This document shows positions 23,141-39,457 of a DNA stretch of 64,000 nt, one piece after another (the first letter of the stretch is position 1; each line of letters begins with the position of its first letter). The stretch comes from Thamnaconus septentrionalis (Eukaryota > Chordata > Actinopteri > Tetraodontiformes > Monacanthidae). Location of the stretch: the NCBI GenBank assembly GCA_009823395.1, contig CM020514.1:4342966-4406965 (forward strand), in the 5' to 3' direction. The notes under the pieces are model-generated. The model was not told the origin of the DNA. It searched no databases and was given only the letters and a program-made list of their open reading frames with translations. The position numbers and the translations under genes are program-made.

Positions 23141-25394
23141 AAAGGTATGGCGAGATGCTTACATTAGACGCTTGTTTTCTCTTTGCACGCAATAAAACAG
23201 CCGGGAAGGACCTGCGCGAGGAGTCACTCTGCGACTTTGATTTATTATTATTTTTAAATTAAAAAAAAAAACAAAAAAACAAAACAAAACAAAGCTCTGC
23301 CTCCCAACCGAGCCATCATTTCCACTCCATGTTACCGTGACAGAAAAAAAGCAAACACTGACCAGCAGGTCTTGTGAATTATTGAAGATCGTTCCTCTGC
23401 AGAATTTCTCCAGAGCCGCACACTTCACCCGTCATTTTGACTAGTTATTAGTGGACCGCGGGCGAGGACAGAAGCCCACACAAGCAGCTTATATCAATCC
23501 CCGAAATGATCCCAACGGAAAACCAATAAATGAACCTTTTGAAAAGACAATACTGACGTGGTTAATTCAGGATGCAGCGCCTCTCTCTCTCTCTCTGTGT
23601 CTCTCTCTCTGTCTCCCCCCCTCTCTCTCTCACACACACACACACACTGTGTGTGTTAAAAATTACTCATCCAAGGGCCTGACCTGCTTGACCCTGTGTT
23701 TACAAACAGATCTCAGCTCATCTCAAAAACTAAAATGTCAACATTGACAAAAAATAATTTTTATTTTTTATTTTATTTTTTTATTTATTTATTTATTTTT
23801 ACCTCAGATGCAGCTTTGTGCAACAACGAGGATCACTGCTATGTATTTATTTCACACAGTTATAAGCCATTGATTTGTTACTGGACTTTGGACCTTACAT
23901 GCTTTACCTGATCGACGCTTCTCCGTTTCTCTGCAGGAGAGGAAATACCCCCCTAACAGTGCGAAGTGCTCGTGTTGCATCGATGTCTTCAGCCAAACAG
24001 CGCAGCTGCGTGGTGAGAAGTAACAACAACAAACTAAGAAGTTAAGTCAAGGCCGAAGTATCAATAAAATCCAATAAACCTTTATTAGTCCAGAGGAAGT
24101 TGCATAAAAATAAAAAAGCACATTACTTCAACTACATTGCTTATGATGGGGGGGTTAGTGAGGCGTAATCACATAGAACCACCTCACTTAGAGCACGGCA
24201 TTACAAGCACTGGAAAGAGACACACTACCCAACACCAAGAGCAATGGACAATTGACTTTTACATTTTAATGTCTTTGTAAATCATTTATTGTACCATTTT
24301 AGCTCTAACATGACTGTATGTTATATGACAAATATAATCAAATATAAAATGCAACACTGTAGATTGATAAAACTGATACTAATTGGGTTTTTTTTTTTTA
24401 AAAAAAATACAAACTCTGCTAAAATGTCTCTTTTTAACCTTTGTATGCTAAGTCAGTGGAATTATGTCGTGTGTGTATGTGAACACACATGAAATCACAA
24501 CAGGTATCCAAAGAATAACTACATTAAAAAAAATCGTTGCTGCTGCTTCTTTTTTGTGGCGTCGCTGGTTCAAACCCGGAAGGAGCAAGAGGACAGGTGA
24601 GTGAAAAGAAAATTTGAGTAGCATCAGCAGTAGCATCGCTTGCGATGCTAGCAGCAGCTCGATGAACGACTGAACTTGCAATCTTTCCATTGCTTTGCCC
24701 CAACTGCAAAAGGCATCTTTTGCATTGCAAGCCTTGTAAGAATCCATGTCAAGCGCCACACATCGTCACGGGGCGCGTATTTTCTCAGCAGCAGATTATA
24801 TTTCACAGAGAACTTTGTTGCTTGATGTCAAACATGATCCACGGAGGTGTAGCTTTCCTGCTAGCCTGGTACCTTAGTTTCTGCTGACCCTTGCGCTGTC
24901 CATGCTACTGATGCTGCTGCCACCGCTGTTGCTACTGCTGGGAACATTGGTGGTGATGTTCTGTCGGTTTGTTTTTTATTTCATTCGAAACTTGTCCATT
25001 GTTACGCAACTGATCTCCATTTGATTTTTGCTGTGTTGGCTACGATGTAGGACGACAGGCCCATCGCATCCATAATGTAGCTATGTGATGGACTTGATTA
25101 GTGATAGCCAACAGCATTTTTGTGCACGACAACCAATACCTGTCCGCTTGGCTACTGATGATGCCCTCACATGCACAGAGTTGTAATAATTTTAATCAGA
25201 TAATGTGAGTCATTTCAAAGATACAGTTTTATTGATTCTTTTTTTCTGGTGGTGGACCTGAGGTGAAAAGTCTGGTGGGGTGTGTGAGGTATCAGGATGG
25301 AGAACTACTGTGTCACAGAGATGCAGTAAACGGAAACAACTCGTGAGCCATTCAATCAGATGAACACCGTAGAGTTTTTGGTCCATGTTGACTG

Positions 25395-25672
25395 GATTTT
25401 CCAGTCAGTTGGCTAGTGGTAGAGTGTCCGCCTTGACACTGGGAGGTTGTGGGTTCGATCCCCAGCTGGGTCATACCAAAGACTTTAAAAATGGTACCCA
25501 GTCACCCCTGCTAGGCACTCAGTATTTGGGGTTCCACTTGGGGGGGGTTAGATCACCCGATGATTCCCGGTGCTGCTGCCCACGGCTCCTTCAGGGGATT
25601 GGTCAAATACAAAGGATAAATTTCACATCCTTTGGGATGCGACAAATAATCAATGGGACTTAAACTTAACTT
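25395..25672 (+). mobile_element. tRNA-derived SINE with intact A and B boxes
   Basis: The head has an A-box (TGGCTAGTGGTAGAGTG) and a perfect B-box (GGTTCGATCCC) at tRNA spacing. The body reads 'aaagactttaaaaatggtac', then 'gattcccggtgctgctg', and the 3' end reads 'ttaaacttaacttgac'. This matches, from memory, a common fish SINE whose 3' end is (CTTTAA)-like. It is not a tRNA gene because the acceptor stem does not pair. Confidence 0.8.
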
Positions 25673-25779
25673 GACTTTCCTCTTCTTTCTGAAAATGCCT
25701 GTCTGGCAAAGTCTGAAATTTTCTAGTGAGATGTCCTATTCACAAATCTCTTTCACTTCCATCCTAGTAGTATCAATAC

Positions 25780-25835
25780 TACTATTACTAGTAGTAGTAG
25801 TAGTAGTAATAGTAGTAGTGGTACTACAACTAGGG
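25780..25835. repeat. (AGT)n-like microsatellite
   Basis: Imperfect ACT/AGT trinucleotide repeats that reverse in the middle (ACTATTACTAGTAGTAGT). Confidence 0.7.
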
Positions 25836-26264
25836 CTTTGAAGGCCTTGGATGTGATGTAGCACTTTACGAATAATAGTTGATTGATTGATTGAATTCAT
25901 GAGCCTAGCCCCTCCCATGTGTGTAGCTTCTCACTAATAAAACCCAAGTTGTGTTTGTCACTGAAGACTATAGATGCATTCCACACAGAAAGGACCCAAT
26001 CAGAAGTGTTACCTTCTTGCAGGTAAGTGGAAGTCATTCTGTTTCAGTAAAATACCTCTCCAATGAGTTATGATGCACCAAAGGTTTGAAGGAAGGTTTA
26101 TGAGCTAAATTGATCACTGATGTGTTCTTTGTAATATATGTATTAGAAAATGAAGCCGTTGCATTGCATTACTACATGTAGTTTCCATTAAAAAAAAACA
26201 AAAAACTGATGCGTGGTTGTGTACGGTTGTGTCATATTTAGTCAAATGGTAAAGGGAGTGCATT

Positions 26265-26445
26265 TATATTGCATGTGTCTCTATGTTAATGGTGCCTAAA
26301 GTGACATACAGTGGCCTCTCATTCACCACCTCACACAAAGACACTTCCACATGGAGGCAGCCAGGGCTGGTACTCGAACCACCAACCCTTCGATCATTAA
26401 TCAGCCTGCTCTGACAACTAAGCCACAACTGCCCTTTGTTCTGTT
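26265..26445 (-). mobile_element. tRNA-derived SINE, minus strand
   Basis: On the minus strand an A-box-like stretch (TGGCTTAGTTGTCAGAGC) is followed by the B-box GGTTCGAGTACC at tRNA distance. After it comes a diverged 'tgtggaagtgtctttgtgtg' body typical of fish SINEs (parent form 'tcgaagtgtccttgggcaag'). The aminoacyl-stem ends do not pair, so it is a SINE rather than a functional tRNA. Confidence 0.7.
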
Positions 26446-26847
26446 GTTGAGCCATTCCCATGACACCGTCTTGTTGGTCATTATCAACAAGCAGCCTGTT
26501 ATCTCTCATTAAATCTGACGCTATTGGGGTGGAGAGTAGTCGCTGAGCAAACATTATACCTGCCTTTAAAACCAGGTTATCTAATCTTGTAAAAGGGGAT
26601 GAGCTGGACTTTGGAGTATAGGGTGAGACAGTTAAGCCATTTTATTTTTTTCACAAGTGCTGTTTGGCATGCAAATCAAATATGATAAGAAATATCAATT
26701 TCGGAATTGTCACATTGTCATTGTTTTAGAGTTGTGAGTTTTAGGTCATAAAACAGTAGCAGTCTCTTAGGACGATCATGCTAATGTGAAGAGGCAATCG
26801 ATAAGATTGAGGCTGTGGTCCTTTTTTTTTTAGCGGATGCTGTGCAC

Positions 26848-26993
26848 CAGTGGTTCTCAACTGGTGGAGTCTCAGGACCCACATTTTTTTTCCTCACCTT
26901 TAAGTCGCGAAGGAAACTGCCCACAAAGCTGCGACCCAATCAAAACAGCTCCACGACCCACTTTTGGGCCGCGACCCACCAGTTGAGAAACAC
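26848..26993. mobile_element. hAT-type MITE, degraded right end
   Basis: The left end CAGTGGTTCTCAACTGGTGG faces a right end CCAGTTGAGAAACAC, the same termini as the element at 33,191-33,513. Internal 'gcgacccaatcaaaacagctcc' is shared too. No clear 8-bp duplication is left. It is non-coding. Confidence 0.7.
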
Positions 26994-27083
26994 CACCCAT
27001 GTGTTGACCGTGACCTGCTACCACAGGCTCTGGGCAAACACTTGTGGAGGGGAGGGTCCAGCATGAGGGAAGCATCTACCGCG

Positions 27084-27085
<2 letters not shown>

Positions 27086-27127
<42 letters not shown>
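27086..27127. repeat. (CA)n microsatellite
   Basis: About 21 CA units. Confidence 0.9.
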
Positions 27128-27128
<1 letters not shown>

Positions 27129-27529
27129 ATTAGTTCCACACCTCATGGTGTGTTAAACAAGGACAGATTCGATTCATTTTCAAAACAATCCAACACTTTT
27201 CAAAACATAGCGATGATGATCATGTTGATGTGTTTTGGTTGTTATTATCCTATTATTTATGTGTATCTCACACATGTATAATATATAATTTTTAAAATTT
27301 TTAAATTTGAATAATTGAATTATTGCAATTTGTTTTTGTTTACAAAAACAAATCAATGAATTTGTACACGCCTTTATTTATTTGTTTATTTGTATCTTCT
27401 GGATGGACTTCTTCGAGGAAGAATACTTAAAAACCAGTGGTGGGTCTTGATTAAAAGAAATTAATCAAATATGGCCTAATTAATTAATTAATTGTGTTTT
27501 AATCGCATATCAATATTTGAGTTGGTGAT

Positions 27530-27985
27530 GGAGGTATGAAGTGAGTAAGTACAAATACTTTGTTACTTTACTTAAGTAGATTTCTCAGGTATCTGGACTT
27601 AACTTTTTACTTATACGCCCTACATTTACACACAAATCTATACATTCTACTTCTTACATTAGAAAAACATGCCCGTTACTTTTGTGTTTAAGTAAAGCAA
27701 GTATGTAATTTCTCTTTGTATCTCAGACTGAAATAGAAAAATAGGATACTATTGAGAGTACCAAAGCTGTTAAAATCATCTACATGCTCATACTAGCTCT
27801 CTGGTGAGTCCGGTTCAGATTATTCTCTCACAACTTTTTCATTTTTGCAAAATTATCAACAAATGTATTGTTTCATTAATGATTTTTTTTCTTTTTTTTT
27901 TTTCTTTTTACTTTAATACATTTCAGAACCTTTACTTTCTTACTTTCACTTGAGTAAAGGAGTTGAATCAGTGTTTTATTATTTG
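27530..27985. repeat. Dispersed fish repeat ('acttaagtagatttctcagg')
   Basis: 'gtaagtacaaatactttgtta...acttaagtag...tatctggactta' at the left and 'acttgagtaaaggagttgaatc' at the right match, from memory, a dispersed fish element with these partly complementary ends. It has no coding frame. The exact ends are uncertain. Confidence 0.5.
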
Positions 27986-28559
27986 AGTGTATTTTTACAC
28001 AGGGATCAGTACAGAATCCAAATCATTTTGCCACATAATTTTGCTGACTATGCTTGGTTGTGCTTGATGCTCTGATGTGATTGTTAGCTCCGGTGCTTGT
28101 ACTAGCTGCTAGCACATTTAGGTGGTACCGGAGGCGTGAATAACTGCGGTGGAGCGCAAATTCTTTGTGGCACCGATCAGCGCACAGATCGGCGCTCTTG
28201 TCCAGGATTTACACTCTGAAGTGTTTACTGTTTATTGTATCCCCTAAACCCTCTCACCCAATAATGAAATCAGATCTTCGCCCATGGGCAAGGCAACCGA
28301 TGATTGACGCAATTGGCACCTTTACAAGCGTCAACTAAGTCTGGCTGTCAACTAAAGACCTTCCTTTATGTTCAAAATAGCCTAGTTAGCACCAAGACTA
28401 ATGGGGCCTTTCCAGTGTCTGAAACTATTCATCACTGTGCTATGAGACCTTTCATGTCACTGAGTCAAACCAGTGAAGGACTGCGCCTTATTTTGAAAGT
28501 CTATCTTCATCATTCAAGTTTCCCACCTTTGTGATTACCTGAACCAGGCCTCATGTGTT

Positions 28560-28990
28560 TCACCTGAGTGTCAGTGTCAGTGTCAGTGTCAGTGTGTCTC
28601 CCCACCTGCTTGTGTGTATATAAGCTGCGGTTCATTCTCCCTCCTGTGTCGGCTCGTTAGCTGGCCTCAGTAACCGGTCCAGAAATTTTCTCTTCCTGTA
28701 TTGTGACCTCGATTTGTATTTTTTGGATTGTCAGAGATGATAGTGTAGCGATTTTGTATTGTTGCCTGTGAGGTTTTTGTTTATTTTGGGACCACAAACT
28801 TTGCATGTGACTCTACATTTGGAGTTCTCTCTGAATATGTCAGTTCCCTACATTGTATTAGCTGGATTTTTCTGAGCTGTTAATTCCCTTTTTTGGCAGC
28901 TTGCTTTGTGTACTTGTCTGCAAGCTCAGTGCTCTTTCATGTGCAGGTACCCAAACCAATGCAATATACAGTTCCAAATTCTTGTGTCAT
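28560..28990 (+). repeat. LTR-like or promoter-like segment, unassigned
   Basis: A short (GTCAGT)n run (about 28,569-28,595) is followed by TATATAAG, a C/T-rich leader and T-rich DNA. This order recalls the U3-R part of a fish LTR retrotransposon. I see neither a second LTR nor primer-binding or polypurine sites, so this is a weak suggestion. Confidence 0.2.
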
Positions 28991-29433
28991 TGTTAAAAGC
29001 TCACAGATGGTGTTTTGTTTTTTTTTGCCCTTTGGCTCGCTATAAACAGTTATCATACTAAATAAATACAAAACCTGTTTGTCCAGCTACATTGTTCATT
29101 CTGCCATCTTGGATCGCGTTTTACACATGAACTCACGCCCCCAAGTATCACGGCACTATCACACTCACCACCTACCAGGCACCACAAGCATGCTACATCT
29201 CCCTTCTCCAAAGGAAAGACGGTTGATCCCATATAATAGGTAGCATGATTAGCAAGACAAAAGTCCATTAGGAAAAAAAAATATAAATATTTTCGCTGGC
29301 AAAACATATGCTAGAGATGTGTAAGGTGAGAACAAACAGTATCGACTCAATACAGACACCTGCTGGATCGTAAACATCATTGCAGGCAACAGAGTTGAGT
29401 GATTCTACCGACATTCTGCTGCCAGGTTCTGAT

Positions 29434-29703
29434 TAAAGGAGTGTCAAATTTGGCTTGATTTAAGATTTTTATATTGGTAAAAGCTTGATATACTGCACCT
29501 AAATATATTAATAAAAGTGTATACTCGCAGTACAGTAAAAGTAATTTGGTTTTGCTAATAATAATTAGCATAAGGCAATAGGGAGGGGTCTTGCTACCAG
29601 TTAGCTGCCATCTTGCACAGCAATCTTTAAGGAAGCCTGTCTGACAGTGGCCCTCAATACGAAACCCGCGTGCTTTCTTCAAATTTTTACACACTGGACC
29701 TTT
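29434..29703. mobile_element. MITE copy 1 ('aaaggtccagtgtgtaa' family)
   Basis: The right end is TTACACACTGGACCTTT (29687-29703), the reverse complement of the left end of the copy at 60,957. The body (TATACTGCACCTAAATATATTAATAAAAGT and CAGTTAGCTGCCATCTTGCA) aligns along its length with that copy. The left end is damaged (TAAAGGAGTGTCAAATTT). It is non-coding. Confidence 0.7.
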
Positions 29704-29776
29704 CAGGAACCCTGCAGATTATCTTTGTTTGCTCCGACTCATAATTGCCACTAGATACAAACTAATCCCTATCTTG

Positions 29777-29968
29777 TCAGGAAGATATCTCCCAATTTGG
29801 CACAGCACCAGTAAGTTCCACCCACTCTTCCAGTTTGTCAAGCAGTGTGTTAGGATCAACTGTATCGACTGCAGCAGTCCCGCATAGTTTGCTTGAGACG
29901 TAGTTGTTCATCTCATCAGACAAGAGGATCATCATACTGGCTCGTTGTCCATTTATGTTTATTGTCAT
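29777..29968 (-). mobile_element. L2-type LINE reverse-transcriptase fragment
   Basis: The minus-strand 63-codon frame ends with VDTVDPNTLLDKLEEWVEL, which lines up with the A-F-DTVDH-x-ILL-x-RLE-x-W core of fish L2-type reverse transcriptases. The catalytic FD is changed. It is a small dead fragment, not the next dnajb11 exon. Confidence 0.65.
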
Positions 29969-30372
29969 CCGGTTGTATTATCGCAAACATGTCGACACCT
30001 GTACAGTTGACATGACCGAAACGGAACAACTCACAAAAACATGATGGGATGAACTGAAGTCCGAGTAATAAATTGTGAATTGTTGGCTCGAAGGCGACTT
30101 GCTTCGCTTGAGTGAATTTAGTTCAGTGATGATACAGAACAGAAATTGCACCACATTCTTTTGGTAAGGGGAACAAAAAAAATTAAGCAAAATGTGTTCA
30201 GCTTTGATGACACTGCTAAATCCAAAAACACTAGGGAATATATTACACCCCCCCCCCGCCCACCAAGAAAATAAAATAACAATAACAATAATGACATAGT
30301 ACTAAAAAGGACCCTCTGATGTGTTGGTTTGTGTAGGTTGCATAGAACTCAGTCCAAGATGTGTCCCATGTT

Positions 30373-35962
<5,590 letters not shown>

Positions 35963-36110
35963 CTTCACGGATTCTGTACCTACACCGGCAGGCTTCTCAT
36001 CTAGATGCGGTGTCGGTTTCTGTCAGAACGTACTACAAGGTAGCCACGCCTACTTCCGGGGTTCGTCACTTCCTACTATCTACGGATGCCGAGCTGGAAC
36101 TATGTTAAAC
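35963..36110 (-). promoter_or_regulatory. dnajb11: dnajb11 leader and promoter region
   Basis: Upstream of the ATG on the minus strand lies a short leader containing GCCGGTGTAGGTACAGAAT. About 80-100 nt upstream is CCCCGGAAGTAGGCG, an ETS-type GGAA site. A canonical ER-stress element (CCAAT-N9-CCACG) was looked for and not found in the first ~150 nt, although DNAJB11 is a known unfolded-protein-response gene. The transcription start is not fixed. Confidence 0.45.
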
Positions 36111-36449
36111 AAGGGCAAAGTAAGCGCCCGTAGAGCAGCAAAAATAAACAAATAGGAGATAAAACTGTAGTTAGGCTTCTTACTAAAACATGACCGCTAT
36201 TTAGATTGTACTATTAACAAAAAAGCTCAAAATAATAATAATCAACAAACAAAAAAGGTGATGGTAAAATAATTATTCTTAAAATAACATATAAGATTAA
36301 AAATAGTTACATTCAAATTAATGAATAACCTGTAATAAAATTAAAATAAAGTGCAAATATAACTATAAAACCATCCCAGGTTAATGGTATCAACATATTA
36401 CAAATTTCTGTTTTTCTCTGGTTGTTACTTTATAAAGACAATAAGCCAA

Positions 36450-36592
36450 AAATAATCATTCATCCATTCATCTTCTATACCCGCTTATTCCAATTCAGGG
36501 TCACGGGGGTCTGCTGGAGCCTATCCCAGCTGTCTTAGGGCAAAGGCAGGGTACACCCTGGACAAGTCGCCAGTTCATCGCAGGGCCCAAAA
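36450..36592 (+). mobile_element. LINE-derived 3' fragment
   Basis: 'gggtcacgggggtctgctgg', then 'agcctatcccagctgtctta' and 'cagggtacaccctggacaag' match, from memory, a very common interspersed fish repeat derived from a LINE 3' region. Confidence 0.55.
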
Positions 36593-36649
36593 ATAATCAA
36601 TACATTTAACAACTGAACATAAAATGCTACAACTATTTTTCTAAACTAC

Positions 36650-37240
36650 TACTCTACCTCTTTTCTATCTCTTAATGAGATACTAGCCAATCTGCGTGGA
36701 AGGGGTGGAAGGTTCATTCTCAGGGTAGCCTCCAGCATTTCCCTGAATCTATTTCGGGCTTTGGTTTTAGTCGCAGTCACAATAGAGAATCCTGATTTAC
36801 GCCAGGTATGTGCGTAGTCACGAATGGACAAAGGAGTTTCACAGCACTCAGTGCAAGACATGGGCTTTTGTCATTCAAAAGTGCAAACATGTCCCTTCTC
36901 TTTTCCTGAGACCTCTTGGCCCACAAAGCAAGTTTCCGCTTGAAAGTGAGAACTTTGTTGCTGTTTCTCCCTTGAGGAGAGATCAGCTGGTGATCAGTTG
37001 TGAAAAAATATCACAGAGATAGACAAGTTTTGCTGCAATCTTTGTGTTGGCATAGTGATGAGCAAGAGTAATTTTGTTTGTGAGGAAAGTGAAGACCTCA
37101 TTTTTCAGTTGAAACAAAAGCTTGAGGACCAGTCCTCTTGACTGATTTCACTTCACTGTGATACAGCAGCTGGAAACGATCTGCATCTATGGGCTCATAA
37201 AGCTCAGAACATCTGGAGTCCACAGCAGTGTTTATAATAA
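36650..37240 (-). pseudogene. hAT transposase remnant (ZBED5/FAM200-like)
   Basis: Minus-strand frames with stops and shifts give DADRFQLLYHSEVKSVKR, like the L-x-x-HTEVRWLS block, then TFKRKLALWAKRSQEK. Last comes GFSIVTATKTKARNRF followed by LRMNLPPLPRR, which recalls the C-terminal hAT dimerisation region of ZBED5/FAM200-type proteins. The order is right for a hAT transposase, but the frame is broken several times. Confidence 0.6.
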
Positions 37241-37444
37241 AGTTTTAGGTGTCAGTGGACAATATGAGGAGCTTTTTCTTTTACAAGTGCTTAGAGAGGC
37301 AGTTAAGAATAAGACGCTTTGCATCCTCCACACATTTCCCTGTCTGATATGTGAACTGCAATGCGCAAATTCCGCCCTCTATATGTAAGAGAATTATGTT
37401 ATTCAGGATTTCCTCAAATACCTTCCTACATAGTGAGGTGAGAG

Positions 37445-37860
37445 CTACTGCTTAAAAAAAATCATTGGGTTGTTTGGGATTATGATGGAAGATTTCCATA
37501 GGTTAGAGATTAGACTGCAGTTGAGTGACATCTGAAAAATATGGTGAAGGACGCTGCTAAGTTGGTGAGCACAATACCTTATTGTGCACCCACAAATCTC
37601 ATCTGGGCCAGAGGCCTTTTTGGCATTCACTTTCTTCATAAGGTCATTAACACACCCCTGACTGATGACTGATCGGCCGATATACCCTGTTTGAGAAGAT
37701 TACGATGGTCTGAAAGGTCATGGTCATGGTTTTCAAACCACGAGTAACAAAGATCAAAGGCATTAGGCAGATCTTCATGGTTACCCTCTACTCTAATTGG
37801 TGCTCTGATGTTTTCACCTTGGATGCTAGCGACTGAGGACAGAGCTTTAATGCCTCTTGA
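37445..37860 (-). mobile_element. LINE reverse-transcriptase N-terminal remnant
   Basis: The minus-strand frame has NAKKASGPDEICGCTIRYCA and then QLSSVLHHIFQMSL, matching the NPRKAAGPDGIPGRVL...ADQLA...IFNLSL start of fish Rex/CR1-type reverse transcriptases. Upstream is a DLPNAFDLCYSWFE stretch like the linker before it. It is truncated and degenerate. Confidence 0.75.
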
Positions 37861-38127
37861 GGCAGTCCTCTGATCGCCACGTTCTTATAAGCGCTTTAGG
37901 CTTTCTGAATTTCATAAATAACCTAAAGGTTCACTTAATATTAACTTGCCCTCACACCTGCGAGCAATTTCTCAGAGATTTCCCAATTTACCGGAGTACC
38001 TGGAAGAGAACCCTCGCTGACACAGGGAGAACATGCTGACATCACGCAGGAAAGCACACGGATAAAACCTGTGACTAATTTATTAGCTGTGAGGCGACAA
38101 TGCTAACGACTGCACCGCCGCATTGCC

Positions 38128-38163
38128 CTGTTCTCTTCTATTTTATTCTATTCTATTCTATTG
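38128..38163. repeat. (TTCTA)n short tandem repeat
   Basis: About six imperfect TTCTA/TTTTA units, like the short-repeat tail of a LINE. Confidence 0.6.
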
Positions 38164-38579
38164 AAAGCAATTTCACACCAAAACTCAAAACAGTTTTGCC
38201 ATCTGTTCAAGGGGAGACGAATGAAGGAATCGGGGATTCCAGATTCTGCTCTACCTTTATGCAAAACAAATAAAAACATTCTCTGTGACTATCAAAGGCC
38301 TTGTTCACTGTTGACTGGCAGCCGAATTCCGATTTTTTTTTTTAGCCCATCCAGATTGAAACTGGACGGCTCTTTTGCGGTCTGAACAGTCACAAAGCAC
38401 ATGAAATCTGATTTGAATCCACCTTGGGGAGGTGGTTTCAAATCGCATTTGGACAGATGCTTCTCAGTCTGAACAGCTCCAAAGAGCCAATTAGCAAAAA
38501 AAAAAAAAAAAAAAAGACTTCTTTTGTTCACTTTCACTCTGGGAGACCATTTCTTTCAATCAAGGCCTCCATACTCCCA

Positions 38580-39330
38580 ACAAAATCTGCCTGAGCCCAA
38601 GCGGATTGGCCCATCCACGCGTTTGTCACGATTCTGGGCTGCACTTTGGGTAGCCGTGAACGGATGAGGGCAAGGGAGGCAGGCGGAGAGGCGGAGCGTC
38701 TGCTCCCCGCCTACTCATCAGTCGACCATTTGTCGTCGGAGGAAAACTTAAGAGCACTGGCGACCGTGGCAGGGAGGAAGGCGGTGTTGTGGCATGTGAT
38801 TGCGAGCGCCTTCGGTGCGAGAATCCAACCTGAAGTCGCCGCTCGCGGACACCTTCGACAGCGATATCTCCTGGGGCGGGGGCAAAAGGCGGCTGGGTGT
38901 GCGTGTCGGTAGGGTGTTTCCATGTCTTTTAAATGCCGTTGCGACCCGGCTTTCTTCTTTGTTGCCATGCACGAATTCACTGTTTTCATGTACTCGAACA
39001 ACCGTGGAAATTGTCCACCTGGAAGAGTTAGCAGCCTTGCGGACGCTTAGGACTTGTTGCGCGCATCCGGAAGTCATAGCAAGATACGCGTCCATCACAG
39101 TTTACGTTGTAATTTATAGTGTGGCACTGTGAGCGTTGTTTTTCTGGGGGCGATACATTTGTTTGGGGCGTATTTTGAAGCATCAGCCCTATGAGCCCTC
39201 GTTACTATCGCTCACAACTAACTAGGTTCTTCCAATACAGCGGCGGAGCTGCCACAAACTGCTGCAATTGTTGAAGAAGCTTCGAAGTCCCCCCTGATGC
39301 TTTTACTTATTTAAAAGTAAAAGCATCATA
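38580..39330 (+). promoter_or_regulatory. plcl1: plcl1 CpG-rich upstream region
   Basis: CpG density rises sharply from about 38,610 to 38,920 in otherwise AT-rich DNA. CCGGAAGT (ETS type) is at about 39,067. The first plcl1 coding exon starts at 39,458. Long frames over this block on both strands are CpG artefacts with no family resemblance. I infer the promoter and 5' leader of plcl1; the start site is not fixed. Confidence 0.5.
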
Positions 39331-39457
39331 ACGATTATTCCAGTTAATTTTGTTTTATTTTAATTTTTTTCTTGGTGTGCGTGTGTGTGTGGGGGTTTGA
39401 TGACTCAATAGGTCGCCCTCGGTGCGCTGTGTCAAAGCTGCCCTGCTTTGCACTGAC

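Larger units (their letters stand above)
21561..25390. other. Gene-free, microsatellite-rich stretch
   Basis: No coding exon could be supported. The stretch holds poly-T (about 22,067-22,096), (AAT)n (about 22,343-22,426), (GT)n (about 23,083-23,138), A-rich runs near 23,263, and compound (CT)n/(CA)n near 23,580-23,648. The part up to about 22.0 kb is still moderately CpG-rich and may be upstream promoter DNA. Confidence 0.45.

Noticed and set aside
25395..25480. tRNA gene
   Set aside because: The A and B boxes are good, but the acceptor stem does not pair and a SINE body follows.
26340..26445. tRNA gene on the minus strand
   Set aside because: The boxes are present, but the ends do not pair and the downstream body is that of a SINE.
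29777..29968. A gene next to dnajb11 (for example tbccd1, its human neighbour)
   Set aside because: The frame matches the DTVDH...RLE-x-W part of an L2 reverse transcriptase, not TBCCD1.
35963..36150. Canonical ER-stress element at the dnajb11 promoter
   Set aside because: No CCAAT-N9-CCACG or its complement is seen in the first ~150 nt.
38646..39132. Coding exon upstream of plcl1
   Set aside because: Frames on both strands are CpG-island artefacts; the plcl1 frame has a stop at 39401 and no upstream Met.
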